A stretch of DNA of 64,000 bases from Rhynochetos jubatus (lineage: Eukaryota; Chordata; Aves; Eurypygiformes; Rhynochetidae), in the NCBI GenBank assembly GCA_027574665.1, contig CM050657.1, forward strand, positions 21,368,700 through 21,432,699, read 5' to 3'. Numbering within the stretch: position 1 is the first letter of the stretch; the number at the start of each line of letters is the position of its first letter. Below the pieces are notes generated by a model. It was not told the origin of the DNA. It worked only from the letters and a program-made list of their open reading frames with translations, and ran no database searches. Below, piece after piece: positions 63,217 through 64,000 of the stretch. A program made the translations under genes and the position numbers.

Positions 63217-64000
63217 CTAGCGAAAGAAAGAAAATAGGAACTCTCAGGAAAAAGGTTAAAAAGCTTGCATTGGTCACCACCAGGTCAGCGATGTGATGTC
63301 AGAAACAGCCTAAATAAAAGGAACGCACCCTTACAATTAAGCATATTCCAATGATGAAAATTCTAGGAACTCTGGCACCGTTTCAGCTGGTTCCCCTTAA
63401 GAACTGAAGGGCCTTGTAATGCTGGGCAACCTGGGGTCACCTCTGAGAAGTCCATCCAAACACCTTCTTCAAAGGAAGGCTGACTAGTTTTACTCTCAAG
63501 TGAAAAAACACATAATTATCTAAGTATCTGCCATACATTCCCACATCAAACGGGCAGGATTAAAAAGTCTTCATTTAATGCGTTACATGTCTGAATGTCA
63601 AGCTGAAAATCCAGTATAAACCCCCCTGAAAACGAAGCTGCCCCCCCTGTCACCGCGGCAGCCTGCAGGCAGGTACAGCAGTGCCTACAACCAGGGCTCC
63701 CACCCCGTTTCCAGCCGCGTGAAGTGCTTCCGCACCCACTCCTCACTTCTAACAACAACACGCCGCGGAGCTGCCGAAGGGCACAAGCTGCCGAGCAGAC
63801 ACACTGAGAAGGAGCCGAGGCACAACTCCGCCCTGACGTCACCTCTCAGGTCAGCAGCCCCACGGACCTTCACGGCGGTCTCCCGTTCCTGACCGCGGCA
63901 GCTTTCCGGCCGGCGGCCGCAGGCCCGCCCCCTCCTCCCGCCCCGCGGCCGCGATCCCGGCCCCGCACACCACCTGGGAAGCCGGGGTGGGGGCGCGAGG
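63217..64000 (-). other. SAP130 5' intron, running off the right edge
   Basis: I looked for the conserved SAP130 start (MSSQQFPRLG) and for the end of that exon on the minus strand and found neither, so the initiator exon should lie past 64000. From about 63640 on the sequence becomes a CpG island. Confidence 0.6.
63640..64000. promoter_or_regulatory. Left part of a CpG island, probably the SAP130 promoter region
   Basis: GC and CpG density climb sharply and continue to the edge. A perfect CRE palindrome TGACGTCA is at 63834-63841. A possible minus-strand donor CCCAG|GTGGTG lies near 63974. Its place next to SAP130, and in intron sense, suggests the SAP130 promoter and first exon start here or just beyond. 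Confidence 0.6.

Noticed and set aside
63546-63842. 98-codon minus-strand frame as a possible SAP130 start exon
   Set aside because: Its translation has no similarity to the conserved SAP130 N-terminus and does not lead into the exon at 63216.

Overview
The window is a stretch of bird nuclear chromosome carrying four conserved vertebrate housekeeping genes, all on the minus strand and head to tail. From low to high coordinates they are the 5' part of WDR33, all of POLR2D, all of AMMECR1L, and nearly all of SAP130. The four were recognised from spliced protein sequence, and this neighbour order is also the one in human 2q14.3. A bird is suggested by CR1 LINE 3' ends with the ATTCTATG-type tail, by small introns and compact spacing, and by a solo LTR of the kind that opens TGCTGGCTTTGACTGGGATAG, which is common in neoavian and especially passerine genomes. 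The exact species cannot be told.

Layout. Positions 1-17.9 kb hold WDR33: three coding exons (441-545, 995-1063, 2893-3096), a 14.6 kb first intron with a few CR1 fragments, and a CpG-island promoter near 17.4-18.3 kb. Positions 19.3-23.1 kb hold POLR2D in four coding exons (143 codons with stop) with a CpG promoter carrying two ETS-type sites. Positions 23.1-30.2 kb are intergenic and contain a 650-bp endogenous-retrovirus LTR and a possible older LTR fragment. Positions 30.2-44.5 kb hold AMMECR1L in six coding exons (311 codons with stop), a solo LTR in its first intron and a 1.8 kb CpG island. Positions 46.5-64 kb hold SAP130: 18 coding exons giving about 986 codons. Its initiator exon was not found in the window and presumably lies beyond the right edge.

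The exon chains were checked by splice-site sequence and phase arithmetic. POLR2D sums to 429 nt, AMMECR1L to 933 nt, and the SAP130 exons stay in frame throughout. In SAP130 one junction works only with a GC donor.

Functionally the genes serve mRNA production: WDR33 reads the AAUAAA signal in 3' processing, POLR2D is the RPB4 stalk subunit of RNA polymerase II, and SAP130 is a Sin3-HDAC corepressor subunit. AMMECR1L is a conserved AMMECR1-domain protein of unsettled role. I found no new biological system. The most useful second looks are the GC-AG intron of SAP130, a solo LTR lying in sense orientation in AMMECR1L intron 1, and several promoter motifs.
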